A program made the translations under genes and the position numbers. From Carboxylicivirga linearis (GTDB lineage: Bacteria > Bacteroidota > Bacteroidia > Bacteroidales > Marinilabiliaceae), in contig NZ_JAGUCO010000032.1 of the NCBI RefSeq assembly GCF_018271995.1, positions 1 through 38,701 of the forward strand: a stretch of DNA of 38,701 bases, written 5' to 3'. Positions within the stretch are counted from its first letter, which is position 1, and each line of letters begins with the position of its first letter. Below are positions 26,352 to 34,901 of the stretch, one piece after another. The notes beneath the pieces were generated by a model. The model ran no database searches, was not told where the DNA came from, and was given only the letters and a program-made list of their open reading frames with translations.

Positions 26352-28190
26352 ATGAGGTCAAAAAAATCTAAACCAGACAAACAAAAACAAAATCAACAGA
26401 TAAGAAAGTTTAATGCGGCTGTATATATCAAAGTGGTATATTATACTTTATTTGTTGGATTTGCCTTTTATTTCACAGCCATTTTTAATAAAGATCTTCT
26501 GTTAAAGCTAGATGAGTTATCTATTTTTCAGAATAGTCGCTTGTTCTTTATCAATCATTTAAGTGAGCCGGCTGGACTTCTTTCTTATGCAGCTTCTTTT
26601 CTTAATCAGTTTTTCTACTTTCCATGGCTAGGCAGTTTGTTGTTTATCTCAATGCTGATCGGTATTCAATACTTAACATTTCGCTTCTTTAAAATTCCGA
26701 AACGTTATTATTTATTATCCTTTATACCAGCAGCTGCATTGTTACTATTGGTAACTCAGCTCGATTATGTTATGTATGAGTTTATTGCCAATGGATATGC
26801 TTTCATAAATGTTCTGGGTGTATTGATGATATATTTATCCTACCAGACATACAAAATGATACCATCTAATTGGATTAAATACGTTTTTGCATTGCTGTAT
26901 GTAGTGTTGCTTTATCCAGTTACCGGATTTTACGCATTAGTGAGTACTTTTATAATGGCGCTTTCTGAAGGTGTAATATCAATCACAGAGGAAGATAAAA
27001 AGGTTAGGTTAATATCGGCAGGATGCTTTTTGTTGAGTTTTATATTCGTTCCGTTTATTTATTACAGGAGTATTTATCAGGTTACATTAGAATTTGCATA
27101 TACAGCCGGTTTGCCTGAATTTAATTTCGATGGAAATGAATTTATTTTTTGGTTACCAGTTTTGCTTTTGATTACTTCTCTATTAATCTTTTCTATTCTT
27201 CCATTATTAAAAAAGAACTCCTTTAAGGCTGTATGGGCTAACTCTATAAATATAGCCACTGGTTTGATTATTTTATTCGGTGTTTATGCTTTATCAAATA
27301 AAGATGAAAACTTCCATAGCGAGTTAGCCATCGACCATGCATTGTTTGAAGGCCATTGGAAGGATGTACTTAAAATTGAAAGAGAGTTTAAGGGAGAACC
27401 TAGCCGGTATATTGTTCTAACAACACGTTTGGCTTTGCAAAAAATGCAAAAAGCAGGTGACCTGATGTTTACCCGAAAAGATGGAAATAAAGATGCTCAA
27501 ACAAAGAGGAATCTAACACTTTGGAGTTATGCTTCACAGCCTCTGTTTTATAACTATGGCATGGTGAACGATTGTTACCGCTGGTGCATGGAAGATATGG
27601 CTCGTTTTGGCCCTAAAGTTCAATATTTAAGGTATATGGTAAAGTGCGCTTTAATTAATAACGAACTTGTTTTGGCCGATAAGTATAATGCCGCATTGTC
27701 GCGTACACTGTTTCATAAGAAGTGGGCTGAAAAGTATCAACGATATATTGATAATCCGGAGTTGATGGATGATGATCCGGAATTTAAGATGAACAAGTTA
27801 CTCTATTCTTTTCCCGATAATCTGGTGTCGGATAAAGGAAATCTGGAAAGTAATATTTTGTTACGACTGGCTTCTATTGGAGGTGGGCATCTCGATCTTT
27901 TAGAAATATCAATGCAGGCACAAATGCTGCTGAAGAAACCGGAACGTTTTTGGCCGTTTTTTAACCTGTATATTCAAAAGCACGATCGTATTCCGGTTCA
28001 TTATCAAGAGGCTGCTTTATTGTTTTCTCAAATGAATAAACAGTATGATATAAGTAATATCAAATTTGATAATGACTTAATAGATAAGTTCAATAAGGTG
28101 CATAGTGATCCTCAGAATGAGCATCAGGATCATTTTAAAAAATATTATGGTGATACGTATTGGTATTACATGTATTATTCAAAATTCTAA
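26352..28190 (+). CDS. DUF6057-like polytopic membrane protein
   Basis: 612 residues. After a lysine/glutamine-rich cytosolic start (1-22), about eight to ten hydrophobic segments span residues 25-315, for instance V-V-Y-Y-T-L-F-V-G-F-A-F, L-L-L-L-V-T-Q-L and L-P-V-L-L-L-I-T-S-L-L-I. The remaining 300 residues are soluble and helix-rich, with a TPR-like look (A-L-F-E-G-H-W-K-D-V-L, W-S-Y-A-S-Q-P-L-F-Y-N-Y). The layout fits a Bacteroidota family I know as DUF6057, function unknown. Its stop lies 16 nt before the start of a haem-motif propeller lipoprotein, so the two are translationally coupled or at least co-transcribed. I found no catalytic signature. Confidence 0.7.
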   Translation: MRSKKSKPDKQKQNQQIRKFNAAVYIKVVYYTLFVGFAFYFTAIFNKDLLLKLDELSIFQNSRLFFINHLSEPAGLLSYAASFLNQFFYFPWLGSLLFISMLIGIQYLTFRFFKIPKRYYLLSFIPAAALLLLVTQLDYVMYEFIANGYAFINVLGVLMIYLSYQTYKMIPSNWIKYVFALLYVVLLYPVTGFYALVSTFIMALSEGVISITEEDKKVRLISAGCFLLSFIFVPFIYYRSIYQVTLEFAYTAGLPEFNFDGNEFIFWLPVLLLITSLLIFSILPLLKKNSFKAVWANSINIATGLIILFGVYALSNKDENFHSELAIDHALFEGHWKDVLKIEREFKGEPSRYIVLTTRLALQKMQKAGDLMFTRKDGNKDAQTKRNLTLWSYASQPLFYNYGMVNDCYRWCMEDMARFGPKVQYLRYMVKCALINNELVLADKYNAALSRTLFHKKWAEKYQRYIDNPELMDDDPEFKMNKLLYSFPDNLVSDKGNLESNILLRLASIGGGHLDLLEISMQAQMLLKKPERFWPFFNLYIQKHDRIPVHYQEAALLFSQMNKQYDISNIKFDNDLIDKFNKVHSDPQNEHQDHFKKYYGDTYWYYMYYSKF

Positions 28191-28206
28191 TTCGTTATTA
28201 ATTGTA

Positions 28207-29697
28207 ATGAGGTTTATGGTGAGTAAAATAAAATATTTGGGTTGCTTTTTATTGCTTGTGCTGGCTGCTTCATGTTCTCAGTCGGTACCAGAAGAATTTA
28301 CAAGTTCAGATGATAAAATAGAAATATATCCCGACTATTCGCAGATTGTTATACCCAACAATATTGCTCCCATGAACTTTAGAATAATAGAGGAGACAGA
28401 TGACTACCTTACAAAGGTTAGTGATGAAAAGGGTAATAGCATTATTGTATCCGGAAGAGAGGTGTCGTTTTCAAAAAGTAAATGGGCAAAATTACTGGAT
28501 GACAATAAGGGAGGCGACCTGAAATATGAGATTTATTTAAATAAAGATGGAAAATGGCAACAATACACCTTTACCAATACTATTGCAGCAGACCCCATTG
28601 ATGAGTATATCTCGTATCGTTTAATTGAACCATCCTATTCGTTGTATAAAAAGCTATCCATTAATCAAAGGAATCTAACATCCTTTAATGAATCAAAGAT
28701 CTATTCCAGTCCGGTTAAATGGCAATGCATGAATTGTCATTCATATCAGGACTATAATAAAACAGGCAATATGAATCTGCACCTCCGAGGACCTGAAGGT
28801 GGAACCATAATCACCAATAAGGGTAAGGTTGAAAAGGTAAATCTTAAAACAGAGGAATTGCCTAAAGGAGGAGCCTATGTGTCGTGGCACCCCACTAAAA
28901 ATTTAATTGCCTATTCGATTAATAAGGTTGGACAAACTTTTCATTCAAAAGACATTCAAAAGGTGGAGGTGATGGATTCGTTTTCTGATTTAATATTGTA
29001 TGATGTTGATAAGAATGAGGTACGTTATATCGTTCAGTCAAAGGATTATTTAGAGACATACCCTTGCTGGGCTCCGGATGGAAAGACATTGTATTTTTCA
29101 TCGGCACATTTTAAGGCGGTAAGCGACGATGAGTATAAGCTGGATAAGATTAATGAATTATATCAGAATGTGAAGTATAACATCTATAAGGTGTCTTTTA
29201 ATCCCGAAACATTGGAATTTGGGAAACCAACATTGGTCTTTAATGCTGTTGCAAGGGGTAAAAGTGCTACGTTTCCTAAGCTGTCGCCTGATGGTAGATA
29301 TCTGATGTTTACCATGGCTGATTATGGATGTTTTCATATCTGGCATAAGTCAGCTGATTTATATGTAATGGATTTGGAAAAGGGACGGGTACAACGACTT
29401 GATGAGGTTAATAGTGATGATGTTGAGAGTTATCATTCCTGGTCGTCTAATGGACGTTGGTTTATTTTTAGTTCCCGACGCGATGACGGGTCATACACCC
29501 GGTTTTACATTTCGTATTTCGATAAAAACGGAAAAGCACATAAACCTTTTATCCTACCACAGGAATATACCGGTTTTTACAAGGAGTTCTTTAAATCGTA
29601 TAACATTCCTGAGTTTATGGTTGAACCGGTAGAATATTCTTATCGTGATTTTGCCATTGAAGGCCCTGCTAAACAGGCAAAGTTTGTGGAAAAGTAA
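28207..29697 (+). CDS. PD40/TolB-like beta-propeller lipoprotein with CxxCH haem motif
   Basis: The ATG at 28207 gives 496 residues and a proper signal peptide with lipobox L-A-A-S-C (Cys20); a further in-frame ATG at 28105 would overlap the previous gene by 86 nt and break the signal. A cytochrome-c type haem site C-M-N-C-H-S-Y occurs near residue 176. From about residue 220 come PD40/WD40-like propeller blades: Y-V-S-W-H-P-T, Y-P-C-W-A-P-D-G-K-T-L-Y-F-S-S, F-P-K-L-S-P-D-G-R-Y-L-M-F-T and Y-H-S-W-S-S-N-G-R-W-F-I-F-S-S-R-R. A haem site before a TolB-like propeller points to a redox or sensing role at the membrane, but the substrate is unknown. It follows the DUF6057-like gene by 16 nt. Confidence 0.82.
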   Translation: MRFMVSKIKYLGCFLLLVLAASCSQSVPEEFTSSDDKIEIYPDYSQIVIPNNIAPMNFRIIEETDDYLTKVSDEKGNSIIVSGREVSFSKSKWAKLLDDNKGGDLKYEIYLNKDGKWQQYTFTNTIAADPIDEYISYRLIEPSYSLYKKLSINQRNLTSFNESKIYSSPVKWQCMNCHSYQDYNKTGNMNLHLRGPEGGTIITNKGKVEKVNLKTEELPKGGAYVSWHPTKNLIAYSINKVGQTFHSKDIQKVEVMDSFSDLILYDVDKNEVRYIVQSKDYLETYPCWAPDGKTLYFSSAHFKAVSDDEYKLDKINELYQNVKYNIYKVSFNPETLEFGKPTLVFNAVARGKSATFPKLSPDGRYLMFTMADYGCFHIWHKSADLYVMDLEKGRVQRLDEVNSDDVESYHSWSSNGRWFIFSSRRDDGSYTRFYISYFDKNGKAHKPFILPQEYTGFYKEFFKSYNIPEFMVEPVEYSYRDFAIEGPAKQAKFVEK

Positions 29698-29862
29698 AGC
29701 CGGCCTTTCTGTATTGAAGAGTAAGATGGAGGCTCTTAAGAATTTATGGGTAAAGAACAGACTATAATTGAATCATAATTAGATTGAAATAATATAGTTA
29801 TGATGAATTATTTGTCAGGTTTAGATATTCTTCTAGTTTTGGAGGTATAAAATTTTATTGAA

Positions 29863-32562
29863 GTGACTTATAAAGCCCGCAATTTTTACAGCTATTTTAA
29901 AGACTGCTATAAACTGGACAATAAAGAGTTTGTTGTTGATAATGTACTCGCCCAGAAATATTCATACAAATGGTTTGTAAGTGGGAAAGAGGAGTTAATA
30001 AATGATGATTTGCCAATCATTCCTTTTCTTCATAAGAAAGTTAACGATCTTCAAAAAGACATAGAATTATATAAACTGGAGAAGAAGCTTTTTTATGCTT
30101 GTTTCTTTCTGCTTGGAAAAAGCAATAATGCTTTGATAAAGGATAAACGAGTTTGTGCGCCACTGATTCTTTATCCTGCCAATATTCAGTGTTTAAATGA
30201 AGAAACGTTTTTAGAGATTGAAAAAGAATCATTTATAATTAATCGTTCAGTTATAAGTAAGCTGGAAACTAAAGATGATTCTCTACAAAAAGATGAATTT
30301 ATTAATGAGTTGTCTGATCTCCTGGCCTCAGGTAGAGGCAGTCTGATGGTGATTAAAAATTTACTTGATAAGTACTTCATTAATATTGAAACAAGCGATG
30401 TATTGTTATTTCCCAATGTTTGGTCGGCTGCTAAAATAAGAAAGGATCTTGCAGAAAACGGATATGAAGATAATACGTTTAAAATTGTGCCGGCGGCCGG
30501 AACGGTTTTTATTGAAAAGTCTGAGTCATCGTTAAAAGTTATTAATGATTTGAGGGAAATGGCTGACTCTGAAAGTTTCAACTCTAATTTGGAAGAGCTT
30601 TTAGGAGAGCATGAAAATAGTCGTTCATTTAATTTAAGTTTTTATAAATCACGCTTAAATACAGATCAGTATCAAGCCTTACAAAATGCATATCAATATA
30701 CCAATTCAGTGATTGTTGGACCACCTGGAACGGGTAAAACCTATACCATAACCTCAATCATTAGTGATGCTATTGTAAATAATCAATCGGTTTTGGTGGT
30801 TTCAAAAACCAAACAAGCTGTTGAAGTATTAAGATCGATGTTGCAAGATGATTTTAAACTAAAAAATTATCTAATTCATACATCAGGAAGTAGATATAAA
30901 TGGAGCTTAAAAGCCAAGATTCAGTCCTATTTAAGTGGAATGTCAGCGCGAAATGGATTGTTCTTTGACGAGAATGATATAAATAGGTTATATGAAAAGT
31001 TGGAAGGACTGGAAGAAAAGTTTAAGAAATACATTGACCGCGAGCTCGAAATTTCTGATCTGACTTTTAGCGAAGATTTAAACTGGTTGGAAAAATGGCG
31101 TAAATTCTATCTTAAAGATATTTCAACAAACGGGACTAAATTATGGGAATTGTTTGATCAGATAGAGAAGACAATAAAGTCGCTTGATAGACAAATTAGT
31201 TTATTCTCAAGGAGAAAGATCGAGTCAAATATAAAACGTAATTCAAACAAGTATCGACGAGATATAGCTCTTTTTTACGATGCATTAGATGCTTCAGGTT
31301 TTACAGAGTATAAAAACACCATTAGTAAAATTTATTATAAAAATATTTTAAAGGTTTTTCCAATCTGGCTTGCTAATTTGTCAGATTTAAACTCGGTATT
31401 ACCCTTGCAAAAGGATTTATTTGATCTTGTGATTATTGATGAAGCCACGCAATGCGATATAGCTTCTGCATTGCCAGCTTTATATAGGTCTAAGCGAGTT
31501 GTGGTAACAGGCGATCCTAACCAGTTAAAGCACTATTCATTTGTTTCACGATCTCAACAAAATAATCTTCGTTTAAAATATGATCTTTCTAATGATAAGA
31601 TCTTTGATTACAGGGGAAGAAGTATACTCGATTTTTTTATTGCAAAAGTACAAAGTCAGGATCAGATTACTTTTTTAAGAGAACACTTCAGATCAACCCC
31701 TTCACTTATAGAGTTTAGCAATCAGCATTTTTATAATGGTCAGTTAGAGGTGTTGAAATCCACTCCCAAGCACGTTACTAACAGGCAAATTGAGTTAATA
31801 GAATTAGAAGGTCAACGAGATCAGAAAGGAATTAACGAAACAGAGGCGGATGCTGTTATTGCTTATCTTGATAAGTTGATAACAGAATATACCACACAGA
31901 AGGAAGTGCCAACCATTGGTATTATATCACCCTTTAGTTCACAGGTTAACTACATTAATAAACTTCTGAAAGACAAATATGAGCTAAATACCCTTAAAAG
32001 GTTTAATATTCTTTGCGGAACACCTTATAATTTTCAGGGTTCGGAACGGGAAATAATATTAATGTCGTTTGCTGTGTGCAATAACACTCATCCATCTGCT
32101 TTTATTCATGCTTCAAAGCCTGAGGTGTTAAACGTGGCCATTACCAGGGCTAAATCTTATCAGGTTATTTTTAAATCTGTGTCGGATGACAAGTTGAAGA
32201 AGGAATCTTTATTATACCAGTATTTTAAATTTATTCGAGAATATACACATTATAACGAAGATGAAGTAACATTGGATCAGTTTCAACAGGAAGTAGTGTC
32301 CGTATTGAGTAAAAAGGACTATGATGATATTAAATGTGGTTATCCTATAGCAGGTAGTCTTCTTGATATATTAGTAAGTAAAGGAGGTAACAACTATTTC
32401 ATCGACCTGATTGGGTATCCGGGAATATATAGAGAAGCGTTTACTTTTGAACGTTATAAAACACTGGCACGAACTGGAATTAAATGTTTGCCTTTGCATT
32501 ATAGTTACTGGAATAAGAACAGAAAGGAAGCTGTTAGAAAGCTGGTTACCGTTATAAAATAA
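29863..32562 (+). CDS. SF1 Upf1-like helicase with degenerate nuclease-like C-terminus
   Basis: 899 residues, GTG start at 29863. The frame closes upstream at 29848 and the next in-frame ATG is codon 162, so a non-ATG start is required; GGAGG at 29841-29845 lies 17 nt before. Residues 1-250 are an unassigned N-terminal region. Helicase motifs: G-P-P-G-T-G-K-T (286-293), I-I-D-E-A-T-Q-C-D (524-532), G-D-P-N-Q-L-K (550-556), L-R-E-H-F-R-S (605-611), F-Q-G-S-E-R-E (724-730) and N-V-A-I-T-R-A-K (757-764), matching AAA_11/AAA_12 helicases. The last ~95 residues look like a DUF559/Vsr-type PD-(D/E)xK fold (L-L-D-I-L-V, F-I-D-L-I-G, R-Y-K-T-L-A-R-T-G-I) in which the E-x-K/D pair is not recognisable. 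It stands alone. A nucleic-acid role in repair or defence is inference. Confidence 0.88.
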   Translation: MTYKARNFYSYFKDCYKLDNKEFVVDNVLAQKYSYKWFVSGKEELINDDLPIIPFLHKKVNDLQKDIELYKLEKKLFYACFFLLGKSNNALIKDKRVCAPLILYPANIQCLNEETFLEIEKESFIINRSVISKLETKDDSLQKDEFINELSDLLASGRGSLMVIKNLLDKYFINIETSDVLLFPNVWSAAKIRKDLAENGYEDNTFKIVPAAGTVFIEKSESSLKVINDLREMADSESFNSNLEELLGEHENSRSFNLSFYKSRLNTDQYQALQNAYQYTNSVIVGPPGTGKTYTITSIISDAIVNNQSVLVVSKTKQAVEVLRSMLQDDFKLKNYLIHTSGSRYKWSLKAKIQSYLSGMSARNGLFFDENDINRLYEKLEGLEEKFKKYIDRELEISDLTFSEDLNWLEKWRKFYLKDISTNGTKLWELFDQIEKTIKSLDRQISLFSRRKIESNIKRNSNKYRRDIALFYDALDASGFTEYKNTISKIYYKNILKVFPIWLANLSDLNSVLPLQKDLFDLVIIDEATQCDIASALPALYRSKRVVVTGDPNQLKHYSFVSRSQQNNLRLKYDLSNDKIFDYRGRSILDFFIAKVQSQDQITFLREHFRSTPSLIEFSNQHFYNGQLEVLKSTPKHVTNRQIELIELEGQRDQKGINETEADAVIAYLDKLITEYTTQKEVPTIGIISPFSSQVNYINKLLKDKYELNTLKRFNILCGTPYNFQGSEREIILMSFAVCNNTHPSAFIHASKPEVLNVAITRAKSYQVIFKSVSDDKLKKESLLYQYFKFIREYTHYNEDEVTLDQFQQEVVSVLSKKDYDDIKCGYPIAGSLLDILVSKGGNNYFIDLIGYPGIYREAFTFERYKTLARTGIKCLPLHYSYWNKNRKEAVRKLVTVIK

Positions 32563-33336
32563 TACTATTAATTTATAGGTTGTGTTAGTTTTATTTTGCC
32601 AGTATTAATTGCTTTTACTTTCCAACTATCTATGGCATAAGAGGTGTGTAACTATACTTCGTGTATTATTGGATCAATTTATATTTTTGTGGATCAGTCA
32701 TAGATTCACCAAAAGAAATTTCATTATTTAATTCAAGTTTGAGTTTTATAAAATGGATATTGAATACAGCAATTAACTTATAACTTTTCAACAAATATTG
32801 TTATTTAGTCATTCCGACCTCAGCAGCGCAGCTTGGGACCCACTTGCAAAAGCGGAGGATAGAAAAATTTGAGATACATTCTGTAAATCTTTAAATTTTT
32901 CACGAAGCATTGCTCAAGTGGGTAAGTGAGTGCTGTCGTCGGCGGCTTTTTTGTTAACTTTTTGAGCTGGAGGCAAAAAGTTGAAGCCATAGCGGCTTGA
33001 GCGAAGAATTTATTATTCCTTTTTTAGAAAAACCTGCCAGTCGTCAGCCAGGATAATCAAAAATCTTTCGGATTGAGGCGATTACTGCGCAACGTTAACA
33101 ATCCGAAGTTCGAAACTTTGTTTCGATTGAGGTGATTCTGGTTCTTAAAGTTATTCGAATATAAATAGAGTTTAACGTTAACTGTCAGATTCTCCACAAC
33201 TTTTTAAAGAGATCTGTATTACTCAAATACATCATTACAATCACACGGTAATCTAGAGGAATAACAACCCAACCAATAGTAATTATGGTGTTTTTAATTA
33301 TTTTCGAACTTTATTAATCAAACCAGTCTTAAAAAT
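32563..33336. other. Gene-free spacer with inverted repeats and a repeat tail
   Basis: 774 nt without a supported gene. TATTTTTG at 32682-32689 is an exact TAnnTTTG element without a good -33 box. ACCCACTTG (32838-32846) and CAAGTGGGT (32915-32923) are perfect inverted arms 68 nt apart. A hairpin pair related to the tail of the dispersed repeat lies at 32956-32998. Two partial direct repeats of GATTGAGG(C/T)GATT occur between about 33070 and 33135. Confidence 0.5.
32956..33003 (+). repeat. Two-hairpin tail related to the dispersed repeat, copy 3
   Basis: AACTTTTTG (32956-32964) pairs with CAAAAAGTT (32974-32982), then AAGCC (32984-32988), five bases, GGCTT (32994-32998) and GAGCG. Spacing and the second hairpin match copy 1, while the first stem has a different sequence that still pairs. 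The upstream ~150 nt of copies 1 and 2 are not present here. Confidence 0.55.
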
Positions 33337-34161
33337 ATGATGAAGAATTTGTTGATTGCCGCCTGTATTTTAGTTGTAAGTGCTTGTAATATATCTTCTA
33401 AGAAGGAGCAGGAAAACGCAAAAAATGTAAAGGTTGAATTACAAACCGCAAAGGGAAATATTATCCTTCAACTTTCTGATGAAACACCTTTACATCGCGA
33501 TAACTTTATCAAATTAGTGAATCAAAAGTACTTCGATGGCATTCTATTTCATCGTGTAATAAACGGCTTTGGTATTCAGTCGGGTGATCCGGATAGTAAA
33601 AATGCTCAACCAGGAGAAGCTTTGGGTAATGGAGGACCAGGCTATACCATACCGGCAGAAATAAATACCAAATTATTCCATAAGAGAGGGGCTTTAAATG
33701 CTGCCCGCGATAATAACCCCGACCGGGCATCGGCAGGTTCTCAGTTTTTTATTGTTCAAGGAAAAGTACAAAATGATAGTACCTTAAATAAAGCTGAAAC
33801 AAGAATTAATGGCTGGCTGGCTGAACATGCCTTTGTGAATGATCCGGCTAATAAAGCTATTCGCGATTCGTTGATATCAGCACTAAAAGAGGAAGATGGA
33901 ACCAAACTAATGCAATGGGCGGATTTGGTTTATAAGGGAGGTAAGACCTATACAAACTATGACTCGTATCAGATTCCGGAAGAACACAGAGCGGTGTATA
34001 AAGAAATAGGAGGGGCTCCTCATCTCGATCAGAATTATACTGTTTTTGGCGAAGTGCTGGAAGGAATGGATATAGTTGACCAGATAGCAGCTATGGAAGT
34101 GGATAGTCTGGATCGTCCGGTAGAAGATGTAAAGATTATTACAGCACGAATTATAAAGTAA
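33337..34161 (+). CDS. Cyclophilin-type peptidyl-prolyl isomerase lipoprotein
   Basis: 274 residues from ATG 33337 (the adjacent ATG at 33340 is equivalent). Lipobox V-S-A-C gives lipidation at Cys17. The cyclophilin domain begins near residue 31 with V-E-L-Q-T-A-K-G-N-I, and the catalytic region F-H-R-V-I-N-G-F-G-I-Q-S-G-D-P has Arg73 and Gln81. A-S-A-G-S-Q-F-F-I-V-Q-G (131-142) follows. An insertion of about 85 residues (143-227), charged and helical-looking, separates this from the final H-L-D-Q-N-Y-T-V-F-G-E-V. The usual tryptophan of the cyclosporin site is replaced by His229. It should assist folding of exported proteins. It converges on the cupredoxin gene 11 nt away. Confidence 0.92.
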   Translation: MMKNLLIAACILVVSACNISSKKEQENAKNVKVELQTAKGNIILQLSDETPLHRDNFIKLVNQKYFDGILFHRVINGFGIQSGDPDSKNAQPGEALGNGGPGYTIPAEINTKLFHKRGALNAARDNNPDRASAGSQFFIVQGKVQNDSTLNKAETRINGWLAEHAFVNDPANKAIRDSLISALKEEDGTKLMQWADLVYKGGKTYTNYDSYQIPEEHRAVYKEIGGAPHLDQNYTVFGEVLEGMDIVDQIAAMEVDSLDRPVEDVKIITARIIK

Positions 34162-34165
34162 GTGT

Positions 34166-34198
34166 AAATGGGCTAATGCTTTTGTATTTTGCCCATTT
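34166..34198. terminator. Hairpin shared by convergent cyclophilin and cupredoxin genes
   Basis: AAATGGGC (34166-34173) pairs with GCCCATTT (34191-34198) around 17 nt. The right arm lies inside the last codons of the cupredoxin gene, so the same hairpin would sit at both transcript ends. Confidence 0.5.
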
Positions 34199-34781
34199 TA
34201 ATAGCATCATTGGTACTGGTTAACTGGTATAAATAGATTCCTTTTGCCAGATAAGCTAAATCCAGGTGTACAGCCTTTTTATCTTTAACTGTAGTGGTAT
34301 AAACTTCCATGCCTGTTAGTGAGAATAATTTTAAGGTTATGTAGTTATGGTTATCAGGCAGGCTAAGGTTTAATGAATTATAAAAGGGGCTGGGATATAA
34401 CTTTACTTCGTTTAAATTAATATTGCTGTGGATGGAAGTGGCCTGATTTACACTAATGGTACCTTGCATCTGTGATAAATGCGGATCACATTGATATTGA
34501 TATTCACCGCTAACATTAAAGGTAAATGAATATTCCCATGGAGCTGAGCTAACCTCGTTACCAAAAGAAACAGGGTTATTGGTAAAAGTTGAAATACTGC
34601 CATTAACATTGTGCATTCCCGATATGTTTTTCCAGGTAACAATGTCACCTTGTTCTATATTCAATTCCGAAGGACTAAATGAATAATTACTCACTGTTAC
34701 TTCCCATGTGTTTTGTGCAAATGCAGGTGTGGTAATTATAAGGCATATAATTGAAATGAAAATAAAGTACTTATCTCGCAT
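34173..34781 (-). CDS. Cupredoxin (plastocyanin-like) with T9SS C-terminal sorting domain
   Basis: 202 residues. A signal peptide ends at A-F-A-Q (residue 23). Residues 24-115 form a plastocyanin/azurin-like cupredoxin with likely type-1 copper ligands His57 (G-M-H-N-V), Cys98, His101 and Met105 (C-D-P-H-L-S-Q-M). The last ~80 residues match a type IX secretion sorting domain: L-Y-P-S-P-F-Y-N-S-L, L-F-S-L-T-G-M-E-V-Y, and L-A-K-G-I-Y-L-Y-Q-L before a basic tail. The protein is therefore probably exported through T9SS and cell-surface attached or released. An electron carrier or copper-binding role is inferred from the fold. Confidence 0.88.
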   Translation of the reverse strand: MRDKYFIFISIICLIITTPAFAQNTWEVTVSNYSFSPSELNIEQGDIVTWKNISGMHNVNGSISTFTNNPVSFGNEVSSAPWEYSFTFNVSGEYQYQCDPHLSQMQGTISVNQATSIHSNINLNEVKLYPSPFYNSLNLSLPDNHNYITLKLFSLTGMEVYTTTVKDKKAVHLDLAYLAKGIYLYQLTSTNDAIKMGKIQKH

Positions 34782-34901
34782 TATTCTTTTTTTTTGATGA
34801 TTAATGAAATTAAAATACTCTAAGGCTTCCCAATTGTCAATAGTTAAATCACATTAAAGATTTTTATTGCTAACTTGTATACCGATAAAAAAATCCAAAT
34901 C

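Noticed and set aside
28105-28206. Earlier start for the haem-motif lipoprotein
   Set aside because: It would overlap the DUF6057-like gene by 86 nt and place a non-signal sequence before a good lipoprotein signal peptide.
30186-30581. 131-codon open frame on the minus strand inside the helicase gene
   Set aside because: Antisense shadow of the helicase N-terminal region with low-complexity serine/leucine translation.
32563-33336. Small protein gene in the spacer before the cyclophilin
   Set aside because: No open frame with a start codon, ribosome-binding site and coding texture was found; the region is dominated by inverted repeats.
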